Below, one piece after another: positions 54,252 through 63,613 of a stretch of DNA of 64,000 nucleotides. Made by a program: the position numbers and the translations under genes. Position 1 is the first letter of the stretch, and every line of letters begins with the position of its first letter. This DNA is from Segetibacter aerophilus (GTDB lineage: Bacteria > Bacteroidota > Bacteroidia > Chitinophagales > Chitinophagaceae), in NCBI RefSeq assembly GCF_007991655.1, contig NZ_BJYT01000006.1, positions 62,001-126,000 of the forward strand, in the 5' to 3' direction. A model generated the notes under the pieces. It had not been told where the DNA came from, ran no database searches, and saw only the letters and a list, made by a program, of their open reading frames with translations.

Positions 54252-54276
54252 AAGCACCTTCAGGGTGCTTTTTTTG
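54252..54276 (+). terminator. Terminator of the four-helix membrane protein gene
   Basis: AAGCACC/GGTGCTT stem with loop TTCAG followed by a T run, 16 nt past the stop; it ends 13 nt before the rarA ATG. Confidence 0.85.
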
Positions 54277-54288
54277 TTACTTTATAAT

Positions 54289-55554
54289 ATGAACCAGCCT
54301 TCTATACCTCTTGCAGAAAGAATGCGTCCGCGTTCTCTTGATGAATTGGCAGGACAACAACACCTCACCGGAAAAGGGAGCATATTGAGAACAGCCATAG
54401 AAAACGGAAACGTTCCATCTATGATTTTGTGGGGACCACCGGGAGTTGGAAAAACAACCATTGCGAATATTATCGCTCACACATTAGAAGTCTCTTTTTA
54501 TCAACTAAGTGCTATCAGCAGTGGGGTGAAAGATGTACGCGAAGTAATAGAGCAAGCCAGGGAAAAGGAAAAAGCCATTTTATTTATTGATGAAATACAC
54601 CGCTTTAACAAAGGTCAACAAGATGCGCTGCTTGGAGCCGTAGAGAAAGGCATTATTACACTTATTGGCGCTACCACGGAAAATCCTTCTTTTGAAGTCA
54701 ATTCGGCTTTGCTTAGCCGTTGCCAGGTGTACGTGCTAAAACCGTTAAGAAACGAAGAATTAATTGCCCTACTAAGAGAAGTAATGCTAAAAGACGATTG
54801 GCTAAAGAGCAAATCAATAGAGCTGAAAGAAACTGAAGCATTGATAAATATTTCGGGAGGTGATGCCAGGAAACTGCTAAACCTTTTTGAATTGGTAGCA
54901 AACGCTGCAGGCGAAAAAGTGACCATTACAGATGAATTTGTAATGCAGGTTGCGCAAAAGAAAATTGCATTGTATGACAAACAGGGCGAGCAGCATTATG
55001 ATATTATTTCGGCCTTTATTAAAAGTATGAGAGGAAGTGATCCTAATGGAGCTGTTTATTGGTTAGCCCGAATGATTGAGGGTGGGGAAGACGTAAAATT
55101 CATCGCAAGACGGATGCTGATATTTGCAAGCGAAGATGTCGGTAACGCTAATCCAAATGCTTTGCTACTGGCTAATGCAACGTTTGAAGCAGTTGCCAAA
55201 ATAGGCTATCCTGAAAGCCGCATCATTCTATCGCAGTGCGCTACTTATCTTGCTTCGTGTGTAAAAAGCAATGCGTCATATGAGGCGATAGGAATGGCGC
55301 AGGAAGCAGTCACTAAACACGGTGATCTCCCGGTTCCGTTGCATATTCGCAATGCTCCAACCAAGTTGATGAAGAATATGGACTATGGCAAAGGCTATAA
55401 GTACGCACATTCTTACCACGGAAATTTCGCTGACCAGGAGTATTTACCCGAACCGCTTTCCAACACTACGTTTTATAATCCCGGTGCTAACGCAAGGGAG
55501 AATGAACTTAGAAAGTACCTGAAAGAAAAGTGGGGCGACAAATACAATTACTAG
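54289..55554 (+). CDS. rarA: Replication-associated recombination protein A (RarA/MgsA)
   Basis: A 421-residue AAA+ ATPase acting at stalled replication forks. LAERMRPRSLDELAGQQHL opening, Walker A GPPGVGKTT, Walker B LFIDEIHRFNKGQQD, sensor ATTENPSFE, arginine finger SRCQVY, and the C-terminal MgsA domain (ARMIEGGEDVKFIARRMLIFASEDVG). The ATG at 54289 is preferred because the frame upstream overlaps the preceding terminator. Confidence 0.94.
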   Translation: MNQPSIPLAERMRPRSLDELAGQQHLTGKGSILRTAIENGNVPSMILWGPPGVGKTTIANIIAHTLEVSFYQLSAISSGVKDVREVIEQAREKEKAILFIDEIHRFNKGQQDALLGAVEKGIITLIGATTENPSFEVNSALLSRCQVYVLKPLRNEELIALLREVMLKDDWLKSKSIELKETEALINISGGDARKLLNLFELVANAAGEKVTITDEFVMQVAQKKIALYDKQGEQHYDIISAFIKSMRGSDPNGAVYWLARMIEGGEDVKFIARRMLIFASEDVGNANPNALLLANATFEAVAKIGYPESRIILSQCATYLASCVKSNASYEAIGMAQEAVTKHGDLPVPLHIRNAPTKLMKNMDYGKGYKYAHSYHGNFADQEYLPEPLSNTTFYNPGANARENELRKYLKEKWGDKYNY

Positions 55555-55673
55555 CCGGTCGCCCACTCCACATTTTTTTAAGTTGACCTTCGTTGATAAT
55601 ATTAGTGTTTCTGCAAATGCATCTTGAATTTGTTTAAACTGCTAACTCTAACCCCCCATTTCTTATTGATGAT

Positions 55674-55681
55674 TACCTTCG
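55674..55681 (+). promoter_or_regulatory. Candidate -7 element for the M28 peptidase gene
   Basis: TACCTTCG, identical to the purL -7 box, 10 nt upstream of the ATG at 55692, implying a very short leader. No TTG at -33. Confidence 0.35.
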
Positions 55682-55691
55682 CGAACAATCT

Positions 55692-57044
55692 ATGAAAATG
55701 AAAAAAATATCTATAGCTGTACTGGTTCTTTTCCATTCAACGTTGTTTGCACAAACAACCGTGCAAAGAGATCCTGAAATTGAGCAAATGGTAAAAGAGG
55801 TATCTGCAGACTCAATCCAATCTTACATTAAATCCCTGGTCGCTTTTGGTACCCGAAATACATTAAGCACTCAAAAAGATCCAAAGCGTGGTATTGGTGC
55901 TGCGAGAAACTGGATCCTAAGCAGGTTTAATCAGTTTGCTAAAAATTCAGGTGGAAGGCTAACAGCTATTATCGACACTACGACTTATGCCCCCGATGGC
56001 AAAAGAGTTGACACAGCCATCAATTTAGGAAATGTAGTAGCCACTCTAAAAGGCACCGACCCTAATGATAAACGTATTTTTCTTGTAAGCGGCCACATGG
56101 ATAATATGCGCACAAGTGTAATGGATCGCACGGGGGATGCCCCCGGAGCAAATGACGACGGTAGTGGTACAGCAGCTGTAATGGAATGCGCGAGAATTAT
56201 GAGCGGTCATTCGTTTCCGGCAACTATCATTTTCATTACAGTAGCAGGGGAAGAACAGGGTTTGTTGGGCGCAACATTTATGGCAAATAAAGCCAAAAAA
56301 GAAAATTGGAATATTGAAGCGGTTTTGAACAATGATATCATGGGAAGCAATAATAGCAGCGAAACCAATATTATTGATAACACAAGAATTAGGGTCTTTA
56401 GTGAGGGACTACCTGCATACGAGCTTGACAAAAATGGTAAAATGATCAGGCAGTTGGGATTGGAAAATGACGGTAAGGCGAGACAGTTAGCCCGCTACGT
56501 AAAAGAAGTGGGTGAGCGGTATGTTGATAATCTGAACGTAGTAATGGTCTACCGCAACGACCGTTTCCTTCGTGGCGGTGATCATACTCCTTATGTTGAA
56601 AATGGTTTTGCTGCTGTACGCATTACAGAAATGAATGAGAACTATTATCATCAGCATCAAAATGTAAGAAAGGAAAATGGAATTCAATATGGCGATCTTA
56701 TGGAGTTTATGGATTTTGAATACCTGCGGAAGAACACAGCGATGAACCTTTGTAATCTTGCCAACCTCGCTAAAGGTCCTTCGATGCCGCAAGAGGTAAA
56801 AGTGGATGTAAAGAATTTAACTAACTACACCATTCTAAATTGGAAACAATCAGCCTCCGGAAAGACTAAAGGTTATTATGTGCTTGTCCGCGAAACCACG
56901 TCTCCTACCTGGCAGAAGAAAATATTTACTGCTGATACCAATATCAAATTGCCCTATTCAAAAGACAATTACTTTTTTGCAGTGCAATCCGTATCAGAAA
57001 ACGGAAATGAAAGCTTGCCGGTAGTACCAGCAGTAGGTAGGTAA
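55692..57044 (+). CDS. Secreted M28 family metallopeptidase (second copy)
   Basis: A 450-residue exported zinc peptidase with signal peptide (MKMKKISIAVLVLFHSTLFAQ). Di-zinc ligands in SGHMDNMRT, GANDDGSGT, GEEQGLLGA and NNDIMG, with a late GGDHTPYVENGFAAVRI. After the peptidase core, a C-terminal fibronectin III-like domain (about 365-450, VDVKNLTNYTILNWK) replaces the PA domain found in the M28 protein at 1208. Likely hydrolyses peptides at the cell surface. Confidence 0.9.
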   Translation: MKMKKISIAVLVLFHSTLFAQTTVQRDPEIEQMVKEVSADSIQSYIKSLVAFGTRNTLSTQKDPKRGIGAARNWILSRFNQFAKNSGGRLTAIIDTTTYAPDGKRVDTAINLGNVVATLKGTDPNDKRIFLVSGHMDNMRTSVMDRTGDAPGANDDGSGTAAVMECARIMSGHSFPATIIFITVAGEEQGLLGATFMANKAKKENWNIEAVLNNDIMGSNNSSETNIIDNTRIRVFSEGLPAYELDKNGKMIRQLGLENDGKARQLARYVKEVGERYVDNLNVVMVYRNDRFLRGGDHTPYVENGFAAVRITEMNENYYHQHQNVRKENGIQYGDLMEFMDFEYLRKNTAMNLCNLANLAKGPSMPQEVKVDVKNLTNYTILNWKQSASGKTKGYYVLVRETTSPTWQKKIFTADTNIKLPYSKDNYFFAVQSVSENGNESLPVVPAVGR

Positions 57045-57056
57045 AAAGCAATCTTT

Positions 57057-57103
57057 TAAAGGAGGAAATGCAGCTATTAATAACTGTATTTCCTCCTTTT
57101 TTG
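57057..57103 (+). terminator. Terminator of the M28 peptidase gene
   Basis: AAAGGAGGAAATGCAG/CTGTATTTCCTCCTTT stem (one mismatch) with a 10-nt loop, then TTTGTTT, starting 13 nt past the stop. Confidence 0.85.
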
Positions 57104-57193
57104 TTTATTCGATTTTTAACATCTATAGTTATTAATCCTCATGTAAGCCCTACCTTTTGGCAGTACTTTTGCCGGCTACAGGCAAAAATTAAA

Positions 57194-58072
57194 ATGAATT
57201 TTACTGCTTTTACTTTTCTCATCGTGTTGTCTTATTTTTCAACAATTACTTCTTGTAACAAGGGAAACAAAGCAGGTGAAACAAAAGACTCAGCAGTTGC
57301 CAAGTTAGATATGAAAAATGTTTCTTACGGAACGGATACGGCGCAAAAGCTAGATTTTTATTTACCGGCAGCCAGAGATACAACGAATACAAAAGCGATT
57401 CTTTTTATACACGGTGGAAGTTGGGTCGGAGGTGACAAAAGTGAGTTTAATGACGCGATAGCGGCCATCCATGCAAAACTTCCTGACTATGCTATATTTA
57501 ATATGAATTATCGTTTGGTCAATAAAAGTGCAAGGGGGCTTACAGACCAGATGAGCGACATAAAAAGCGCTTTGAACTTTATTGACAGCCATGCCGATGA
57601 GTATAAAATAAACGCAAATAAGATTTGTCTGATTGGCGCGAGCGCCGGTGCGCACTTGGCCTTGCTTCACGCTTATAAAAATAATAACGAAGGAAAAATT
57701 AAGGCCGTGGTTGATTTGTTCGGTCCAACAGACTTAAAGGACCTTTATAGCAATCATCCTGTTCCTCAACAAGTACGATATGTACTTACAAGTTTATTAG
57801 GAAAGAGCCTTGCATCCGGTGCGAGCATTTACCAGCAGGCAAGTCCCGTAAACTTCGTAAGTGCACAAACAGTTCCTACTTGTATATTTCATGGAACCAA
57901 TGATATAATTGTTCCGATAGCTCAATCAAACGCACTAAAAGCTAAATTGCTGGCAAATAATGTAAAGGTTCAGATGACCTCTTATGCATCTGAAGGACAC
58001 GGCTGGTACGGTAAAAACCTGGCAGATACTTATAGCAAGACGGTTGAATTCATAAAGGAAAATGTCCACTAA
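57194..58072 (+). CDS. Lipoprotein alpha/beta hydrolase (esterase-like)
   Basis: A 292-residue exported hydrolase with a lipobox (TITSC near residue 22), so lipid-anchored. HGGSWVGG oxyanion motif of the hormone-sensitive-lipase type, nucleophile GASAGAH, and the acid/His in GTNDIIVP and EGHGWYG. The open frame starts 42 codons earlier across a terminator, so the ATG at 57194 is chosen. Immediately followed by the ElaA-like gene (TAA then ATG). Confidence 0.86.
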   Translation: MNFTAFTFLIVLSYFSTITSCNKGNKAGETKDSAVAKLDMKNVSYGTDTAQKLDFYLPAARDTTNTKAILFIHGGSWVGGDKSEFNDAIAAIHAKLPDYAIFNMNYRLVNKSARGLTDQMSDIKSALNFIDSHADEYKINANKICLIGASAGAHLALLHAYKNNNEGKIKAVVDLFGPTDLKDLYSNHPVPQQVRYVLTSLLGKSLASGASIYQQASPVNFVSAQTVPTCIFHGTNDIIVPIAQSNALKAKLLANNVKVQMTSYASEGHGWYGKNLADTYSKTVEFIKENVH

Positions 58073-58522
58073 ATGCAGGCAATAACATGGGTGTGCAAAT
58101 TTTTCGATGAATTGAGTCCGCATGAATTATATGCAATTATAAAATTGCGTAACGAAGTGTTTGTCGTCGAGCAAAATTGCGTGTTCCAGGACGCTGATAA
58201 CAAAGATCAGCAATGCTACCACTTAAGTGGAACTATCAATAACGAACTAGTTGCTTATGCCCGATTGGTCCCCGGTGGCGTCTCTTATCCACAAATCTCC
58301 ATTGGACGCGTCATTACTTCGCCTGCTCACCGTAAGACCGGTTTTGGAAAATCTTTGATGACAAAGGCCATAGAAGAATGCGACCGGCTCTTTGGAAAAC
58401 AACCCATCCAAATAGGAGCGCAGTTATACTTGAAAGGTTTTTACCAGTCTTTTGGTTTTAAGCAAATAAGCGATATGTACCTCGAGGATGATATCCCACA
58501 TATAGAAATGCTACGGGAGTAA
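58073..58522 (+). CDS. ElaA-like GNAT acetyltransferase
   Basis: A 149-residue GNAT-fold N-acetyltransferase. Opening ...LRNEVFVVEQNCVFQDADNKDQ and the acetyl-CoA loop ISIGRVITSPAHRKTGFGKSLM are typical of ElaA. The start codon follows the hydrolase stop directly, so the two are translationally coupled. Substrate unknown. Confidence 0.9.
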   Translation: MQAITWVCKFFDELSPHELYAIIKLRNEVFVVEQNCVFQDADNKDQQCYHLSGTINNELVAYARLVPGGVSYPQISIGRVITSPAHRKTGFGKSLMTKAIEECDRLFGKQPIQIGAQLYLKGFYQSFGFKQISDMYLEDDIPHIEMLRE

Positions 58523-58681
58523 CTACTCTTACTTCGAAATAGTAAAACATTAATCTACTATGGACCGATGAGTTATTGTTGCTTATTTAAAGAAAATAAA
58601 AAGGCTTCTTAAAGATCAAAACAAGTTGTAATATTTGGCTTTTTTCACTTCTTCATTTTCCGTTTTTCTCTCTCTTACCCT

Positions 58682-58689
58682 TATCTTTG
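58682..58689 (+). promoter_or_regulatory. atpB: -7 element of the atp operon promoter
   Basis: TATCTTTG matches TAnnTTTG exactly, 13 nt before the atpB ATG; preceded by a pyrimidine-rich stretch with no TTG at the usual spacing. Confidence 0.55.
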
Positions 58690-58702
58690 CGCAAAATTTA
58701 GG

Positions 58703-59857
58703 ATGGGTATGTCAGCAAAATGCGTGAAATCTTTTCTGGTGGCGGCTTTCAGTCTCTCCATATTATTATTATCTAATATGGCCTTTGGTCAGCATGGAGC
58801 TGAGGTGACTGAAAAAGGTACTACAGTACATGACGAGGAAAAGATGGATGCGGCAAAGATTATTATGGAACACGTGCTCGATAACCACGAGTTTCATTTG
58901 GCGGAAATAGGAGGTCATACTGTTTCTATCCCCTTACCTATCATTTTATATTCTCCACAAAGAGGTTTCAATGCCTTTATGTCTTCCAGGTTCGAACATG
59001 GCCACGCGCAATATGGTGGGTATAAAATGGTGAACGATAAGGTCGTTCCAGTAGATGAGAACGGGAACGTTGATGAGTCGGTTAGTGTTATGGACTTCTC
59101 GCTTACTCGGAACGTCGTTCAAATGTTTATAGCCGTTCTTCTTTTATTGCTGGTAATGATTAATGTGGCTAAAAAGTATAAAGCTAATGGTACCTCGAAA
59201 GCACCCTCTGGCTTTCAGAATGCTGTTGAGCCCGTTATTACTTTTGTTAGAGACGAAGTAGGCAAACCTAACCTTGGAAGTAAATACGAGAAGTATATGC
59301 CTTACCTCCTTAGCGTTTTCTTTTTTATACTAATCAATAATTTAATAGGGTTGATCCCTGGGTCTGCAAACGTAACAGGCAACATTGCATTTACCCTTGT
59401 TCTGGCTTTCATTTCAATGATTGTTATTCTTATTAGCACCAATAGTCATTTCTGGGGTCATATATTCTGGCCTCCGGGAGTACCATTTTTTGTAAAAGTT
59501 ATTTTAATACCGGTAGAATTTGCAGGGATATTTATTAAGCCAATTGCTTTAATGATACGTCTTTTTGCAAATATGGTAGCTGGTCACATCGTAATCATTT
59601 GTTTCATTGCACTCATATTTATATTTGGCGCAATGAATATTGGAGCTGGTCTTGGTTTTTCACCACTATCTCTTGCTTTCACGGTGTTCATTTATTTCAT
59701 TGAAATTCTGGTCGCTTTTATCCAGGCGTTCATATTCACCAACCTGACTGCAGTATTTATTGGCCAGGCTTTTGAAACCGGGCATGTGGATCATAATGAG
59801 CAACCTCACGATCCACATCCGACGCATGATCACAGAGAAAAAGAGTACGCTTTATAA
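58703..59857 (+). CDS. atpB: ATP synthase F0 subunit a
   Basis: A 384-residue membrane subunit forming the proton half-channels next to the c-ring. An N-terminal extension with a signal-like hydrophobic start (about 1-30) and a periplasmic region up to about 130, common in Bacteroidota, precedes five to six helices. The essential Arg is in ALMIRLFANMVAGH. The tail is His-rich (GHVDHNEQPHDPHPTHDHRE). First gene of atpB-E-F-H-A. Confidence 0.94.
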   Translation: MGMSAKCVKSFLVAAFSLSILLLSNMAFGQHGAEVTEKGTTVHDEEKMDAAKIIMEHVLDNHEFHLAEIGGHTVSIPLPIILYSPQRGFNAFMSSRFEHGHAQYGGYKMVNDKVVPVDENGNVDESVSVMDFSLTRNVVQMFIAVLLLLLVMINVAKKYKANGTSKAPSGFQNAVEPVITFVRDEVGKPNLGSKYEKYMPYLLSVFFFILINNLIGLIPGSANVTGNIAFTLVLAFISMIVILISTNSHFWGHIFWPPGVPFFVKVILIPVEFAGIFIKPIALMIRLFANMVAGHIVIICFIALIFIFGAMNIGAGLGFSPLSLAFTVFIYFIEILVAFIQAFIFTNLTAVFIGQAFETGHVDHNEQPHDPHPTHDHREKEYAL

Positions 59858-59872
59858 TTTTTTTTATCATAA

Positions 59873-60157
<285 letters not shown>

Positions 60158-60182
60158 TCAGCCGGTTTAAGCACAAACTATT

Positions 60183-60217
60183 TACTGCATCTTAAGCACA
60201 GGGCGGAGGATGCAGTA
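60183..60217 (+). other. Hairpin in the atpE-atpF gap
   Basis: TACTGCATC/GATGCAGTA perfect 9-bp stem around a GC-rich loop. No T-run follows, so it is not a standard terminator; it could slow decay of or stabilise the atpE message, which must be made in excess. The following 80 bp repeat CAAATTT words. Confidence 0.5.
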
Positions 60218-60289
60218 TTTTAAAATTTGAAATCGGCTTTTCTCTGTCCTTTCAAATTCCCAAATTTTCAAATTTTTCAAATTTCTTAA

Positions 60290-60784
60290 ATGGAACTGTT
60301 ATCACCCGGCATCGGTTTAATATTCTGGACGTTCATTGCTTTTTTGATTGTTTTATTTGTTTTAAGAAAGTTTGCCTGGAAACCTATTTTGTCTTCTCTT
60401 AAAGAAAGAGAAACAAGTATTGCAGCTGCTATTTCTTCTGCTGCCGATATGAAGGCAGAAATGGCTGCGATGAAAAGCGAAAATGAAGTATTGTTAGCGC
60501 AAGCCCGCGAGGAAAGAGCTATTATGATAAAGGAGGCAAAAGAGACAGGCACTAAAATGATCAGCGAGGCAAAGGAAAAAGCCAGAGTAGAATATGATCG
60601 TATATTAGCTGAAGCTCAAATTGCAATTCAACAACAAAAAAATGCTGCCCTTACTGATGTAAAAAACCAGGTTGGCAAGCTTGTGATCGAGGTTAGTGAA
60701 AAAGTGCTTCGTCGTGAGTTAGCGAATAGGGCAGAACAGGAAGGATTTATCAGACAACAGGCAGAAGCTGTAAAACTTAATTAA
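60290..60784 (+). CDS. atpF: ATP synthase F0 subunit b
   Basis: A 164-residue peripheral-stalk subunit: one N-terminal helix (IGLIFWTFIAFLIVLFVL) followed by FAWKPIL and a long charged coiled-coil rich in Ala, Glu and Lys. Typical length and layout. Confidence 0.95.
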   Translation: MELLSPGIGLIFWTFIAFLIVLFVLRKFAWKPILSSLKERETSIAAAISSAADMKAEMAAMKSENEVLLAQAREERAIMIKEAKETGTKMISEAKEKARVEYDRILAEAQIAIQQQKNAALTDVKNQVGKLVIEVSEKVLRRELANRAEQEGFIRQQAEAVKLN

Positions 60785-60789
60785 CACAA

Positions 60790-60851
60790 TAGCCGCAAGC
60801 TATAAGCCACAAGCCGCAAGCTTGATGCTTACAGCCGATAGCTTAAAGCTA
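60790..60851. repeat. AGCCGCAAGCT-type repeat in the atpF-atpH gap
   Basis: AGCCGCAAGCT (60791-60801) and AGCCGCAAGCTT (60812-60823), then partly palindromic ACAGCCGATAGCTTAAAGCT. Intergenic palindromic repeat of a kind often seen in this phylum, filling the 75-bp gap inside the operon. Confidence 0.6.
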
Positions 60852-60859
60852 AAAAATAT

Positions 60860-61423
60860 ATGCTTAATCCACGTTTAGCTGGGCGGTATGCAAAAAGTCT
60901 TGTAGACCTTTCAACGGAAAGAAATGAGTTGGAAGCGGTATACAACGACATGCAATATTTGAAGGCAGTTTGTAAAGCAAGCAGACCTTTTGTTGCGTTG
61001 TTGAAAAGTCCTGTTATTCCAATTGATAAAAAAAGTCATGCTCTGACAGCAGTAACAACTGGAAAAATAAGCACGTTAACAGCTGCTTTTAACCAGTTGC
61101 TCATTAACAAAAACAGGGAGTTTTATCTGCCTGAGATCGTTGATGCTTTTATAGATCAGTACAACGTTATTAAAGGTATTAATAAGATAAAGCTGACTAC
61201 AGCTGCTCCTTTAAGTGATGAGGTAAAGAACGAGATTTTAAGTAAGATTAAAACTCAAACTCCTATTGAGAGAATAGAGTTGGAGGCTGTAGTGAACGAA
61301 GATCTGATTGGAGGATTTGTTTTGGAGTATAATAACAATTTGGTTGACGCAAGTATTCAGCGCGAGTTGAGAGACATCAAAAAGCAGTTCGATAAGAACA
61401 TGTATGTGCAACAGATCAGGTAG
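60860..61423 (+). CDS. atpH: ATP synthase F1 subunit delta
   Basis: A 187-residue subunit linking the stalk to F1. N-terminal six-helix domain (NPRLAGRYAKSLVDLS) and C-terminal domain with EDLIGGFVLEYNNNLVDASIQRELRDIKK, the family signature. Complete. Confidence 0.94.
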   Translation: MLNPRLAGRYAKSLVDLSTERNELEAVYNDMQYLKAVCKASRPFVALLKSPVIPIDKKSHALTAVTTGKISTLTAAFNQLLINKNREFYLPEIVDAFIDQYNVIKGINKIKLTTAAPLSDEVKNEILSKIKTQTPIERIELEAVVNEDLIGGFVLEYNNNLVDASIQRELRDIKKQFDKNMYVQQIR

Positions 61424-61524
61424 GTGGTGGAAGGTTTGATTGTTTTAGTGGCTAATTCTGGTTTTCCGAAAGTTGTACTAAAAACAATTAAACAATGCCG
61501 CAAATTGAATAATGTGGCGGATAT

Positions 61525-61545
61525 AGTACAAGGGTGCGACGCAAC
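61525..61545. repeat. Dispersed repeat, single half-site (locus 9) inside the atp operon
   Basis: AGTACAAGGGTGCGACGCAAC (AGTACAAGG + GTGCGACGCAAC) followed by GATGATGAT, in the 209-bp gap between atpH and atpA. A weak partner (AGTTGTACT at about 61471) may exist. Confidence 0.68.
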
Positions 61546-61632
61546 GATGATGATTAGATAACAAAAGTTGGGGACAAAATAAATTTCTAAATTTCCCGGG
61601 CTCGTATGAGTTTGGGGCAAAACGATAGTAAT

Positions 61633-63210
61633 ATGGTTGAAATTAAGCCAGATGAAATATCAGCGATATTAAGGCAGCAACTAAGCAGCTTTAGTACTTC
61701 GGTTGATCTTGAAGAAGTGGGCTCAGTGTTACAGGTAGGTGACGGTATTGCCCGTATATATGGATTGAATAATGTACGTAGTGGAGAGTTGGTTGAGTTT
61801 GAAAGTGGTGTAAAAGCCATTGCACTTAACCTTGAAGAAGATAATGTGGGTGTGGTATTGATGGGTGACCAGGATGAGGTAAAGGAAGGTTCTACTGTAC
61901 GTCGTACAGGTCAGATCGCATCTATTAAAGTAGGTGACGGTATGGCTGGACGCGTTATAAACATGCTTGGTGAACCAATTGATGGTAAAGGGCCTATTAC
62001 GGGACCTCTATATGAAATGCCTTTGGAGCGTAAAGCGCCTGGGGTAATTTTCAGAGAGCCGGTTAAAGAACCTTTGCAAACTGGTATCAAAGCGATTGAT
62101 GCAATGATCCCTATTGGCCGTGGCCAGCGTGAGTTGGTTATCGGTGACCGTCAGACTGGTAAATCTGCGATTTGTATAGACACTATCATTAACCAAAAAG
62201 AATTTTACGATGCCGGTAAACCCGTGTATTGTATTTACGTAGCTATTGGTCAAAAAGCAAGTACAATTGCCGGAGTTATGAAAACTTTGGAAGAACACGG
62301 TGCAATGGTTTACACAACTATTGTTGCTGCTTCTGCAAGTGATCCTGCTCCTCAACAGTTCTACGCACCATTTGCTGGTGCTGCGTTGGGTGAATTCTTT
62401 AGGGATACCGGTCGCCCTGCTCTAATCATTTATGATGATTTGTCAAAGCAGGCTGTGGCTTACCGCGAAGTATCTTTGTTGTTAAGAAGACCTCCAGGAC
62501 GTGAAGCTTACCCAGGTGATGTATTCTATTTGCACAGTCGTTTGCTTGAAAGAGCTGCAAAAGTTATTTCGAAAGATGACATTGCACAAAAAATGAACGA
62601 TTTGCCTGAAAGCATTCGCCATCTTGTAAAAGGTGGTGGTTCTTTGACTGCTTTGCCAATTATTGAAACACAAGCGGGTGACGTATCTGCTTACATTCCA
62701 ACAAATGTAATTTCGATCACTGACGGCCAGATTTTCCTTGAGGGTAACTTGTTTAACGCGGGTATTCGTCCTGCGATTAACGTAGGTATTTCTGTAAGCC
62801 GTGTGGGTGGTAATGCGCAGATTAAGTCGATGAAAAAAGTATCTGGTACTTTGAAACTTGACCAGGCGCTTTACCGTGAAATGGAAGCTTTCTCTAAATT
62901 TGGTGGTGACCTTGATCCCGCAACGAAAGCTGTACTAGACAAAGGTGCTCGTAACGTGGAGATCTTAAAGCAGTTGCAGTATGCTCCTGTTCCGGTTGAG
63001 AAGCAAGTTGCGATTATTTACCTTGGTACGCAGGGCTTGTTGAGAGAAGTGCCTGTTTCGAAGGTTAAGCAATTTGAAGAGCATTTTTTAACTGAACTAG
63101 AGAACAGAATGCCTGAATTACTCGTTGAATTTAAAAAGGGTAATTTGCCACAGGAAGGAATTAATAAGATGACTGATTTGGCAAAAAGCATTATTCCTAC
63201 TTATAAGTAA
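61633..63210 (+). CDS. atpA: ATP synthase F1 subunit alpha
   Basis: A 525-residue non-catalytic nucleotide-binding subunit. [21 protein letters not shown] beta-barrel, Walker [43 protein letters not shown] (Walker B) and [22 protein letters not shown]. The ORF begins 9 codons earlier, but [13 protein letters not shown] is the family start. Followed by a terminator and not by atpG, so gamma, beta and epsilon must be encoded elsewhere. Confidence 0.97.
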   Translation: MVEIKPDEISAILRQQLSSFSTSVDLEEVGSVLQVGDGIARIYGLNNVRSGELVEFESGVKAIALNLEEDNVGVVLMGDQDEVKEGSTVRRTGQIASIKVGDGMAGRVINMLGEPIDGKGPITGPLYEMPLERKAPGVIFREPVKEPLQTGIKAIDAMIPIGRGQRELVIGDRQTGKSAICIDTIINQKEFYDAGKPVYCIYVAIGQKASTIAGVMKTLEEHGAMVYTTIVAASASDPAPQQFYAPFAGAALGEFFRDTGRPALIIYDDLSKQAVAYREVSLLLRRPPGREAYPGDVFYLHSRLLERAAKVISKDDIAQKMNDLPESIRHLVKGGGSLTALPIIETQAGDVSAYIPTNVISITDGQIFLEGNLFNAGIRPAINVGISVSRVGGNAQIKSMKKVSGTLKLDQALYREMEAFSKFGGDLDPATKAVLDKGARNVEILKQLQYAPVPVEKQVAIIYLGTQGLLREVPVSKVKQFEEHFLTELENRMPELLVEFKKGNLPQEGINKMTDLAKSIIPTYK

Positions 63211-63228
63211 GAAACCTAAGGATATAAA

Positions 63229-63268
63229 TAAAGAGGTGCCTCTATTAATTTAGAAGCACCTCTTTTTT
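63229..63268 (+). terminator. Terminator of the atp operon
   Basis: AAGAGGTGC/GCACCTCTT stem with a loop including TCTATTAATTTAGAA, followed by a run of T, 19 nt past the atpA stop. Confidence 0.88.
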
Positions 63269-63301
63269 TATAACATAACCTTCACCCAGAATCTCCCGAT
63301 A

Positions 63302-63493
63302 TTAAAAACGGAACAGCATTTCGCCGTGAAGCAAGTCAGCAGAAGCTTCAACCGCTACTGCCGCCTGCTTTTTATTTTCAATCTTAATCTCATTTTTTAA
63401 GGTACAAGGACGAACAATTTTAGCAGGTATAAGCATAAGTGTCATACTCAGAAACAGGATGTATTGATAAGTAAATGTGATAGTAGCTTTCAT
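63302..63493 (-). CDS. Small membrane or exported peptide, 63 aa
   Basis: A 63-residue product with an N-terminal hydrophobic segment (FTYQYILFLSMTLMLIPA) and a charged C-terminal half (TLKNEIKIENKKQ). No family recognised. Credibility comes from a good promoter (TTG-N20-TAAGTTTG) 20 nt upstream and an independent position between other genes. A hairpin overlapping the -33 box suggests regulation. Confidence 0.5.
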   Translation of the reverse strand: MKATITFTYQYILFLSMTLMLIPAKIVRPCTLKNEIKIENKKQAAVAVEASADLLHGEMLFRF

Positions 63494-63513
63494 GACCAGT
63501 TATTTTGATATTG

Positions 63514-63544
63514 CAAACTTACAGTAGCAATGAAGGGATGACAA
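63514..63544 (-). promoter_or_regulatory. Promoter of the 63-aa gene
   Basis: Minus-strand TTG (63542-63544), 20-nt spacer, TAAGTTTG (63514-63521): a full match to the Bacteroidota consensus. Start of transcription expected about 63507, 14 nt before the ATG. Confidence 0.65.
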
Positions 63545-63565
63545 TCGCATAAAAGTGTGATTGTC
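63540..63565. promoter_or_regulatory. Inverted repeat overlapping the -33 element
   Basis: GACAATCGCA (63540-63549) and TGTGATTGTC (63556-63565), 10-bp arms with one mismatch and a 6-bp spacer. It covers the TTG box, has no T-run, and so looks more like an operator than a terminator. Confidence 0.45.
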
Positions 63566-63613
63566 TCTAAAGAAAAAAGGTCATTTACTCAAAATATGTG
63601 ATACCTACTTCTT

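Noticed and set aside
57068-57193. Upstream extension of the lipoprotein hydrolase
   Set aside because: It runs through the terminator of the preceding gene, and the lipoprotein signal begins at 57194.
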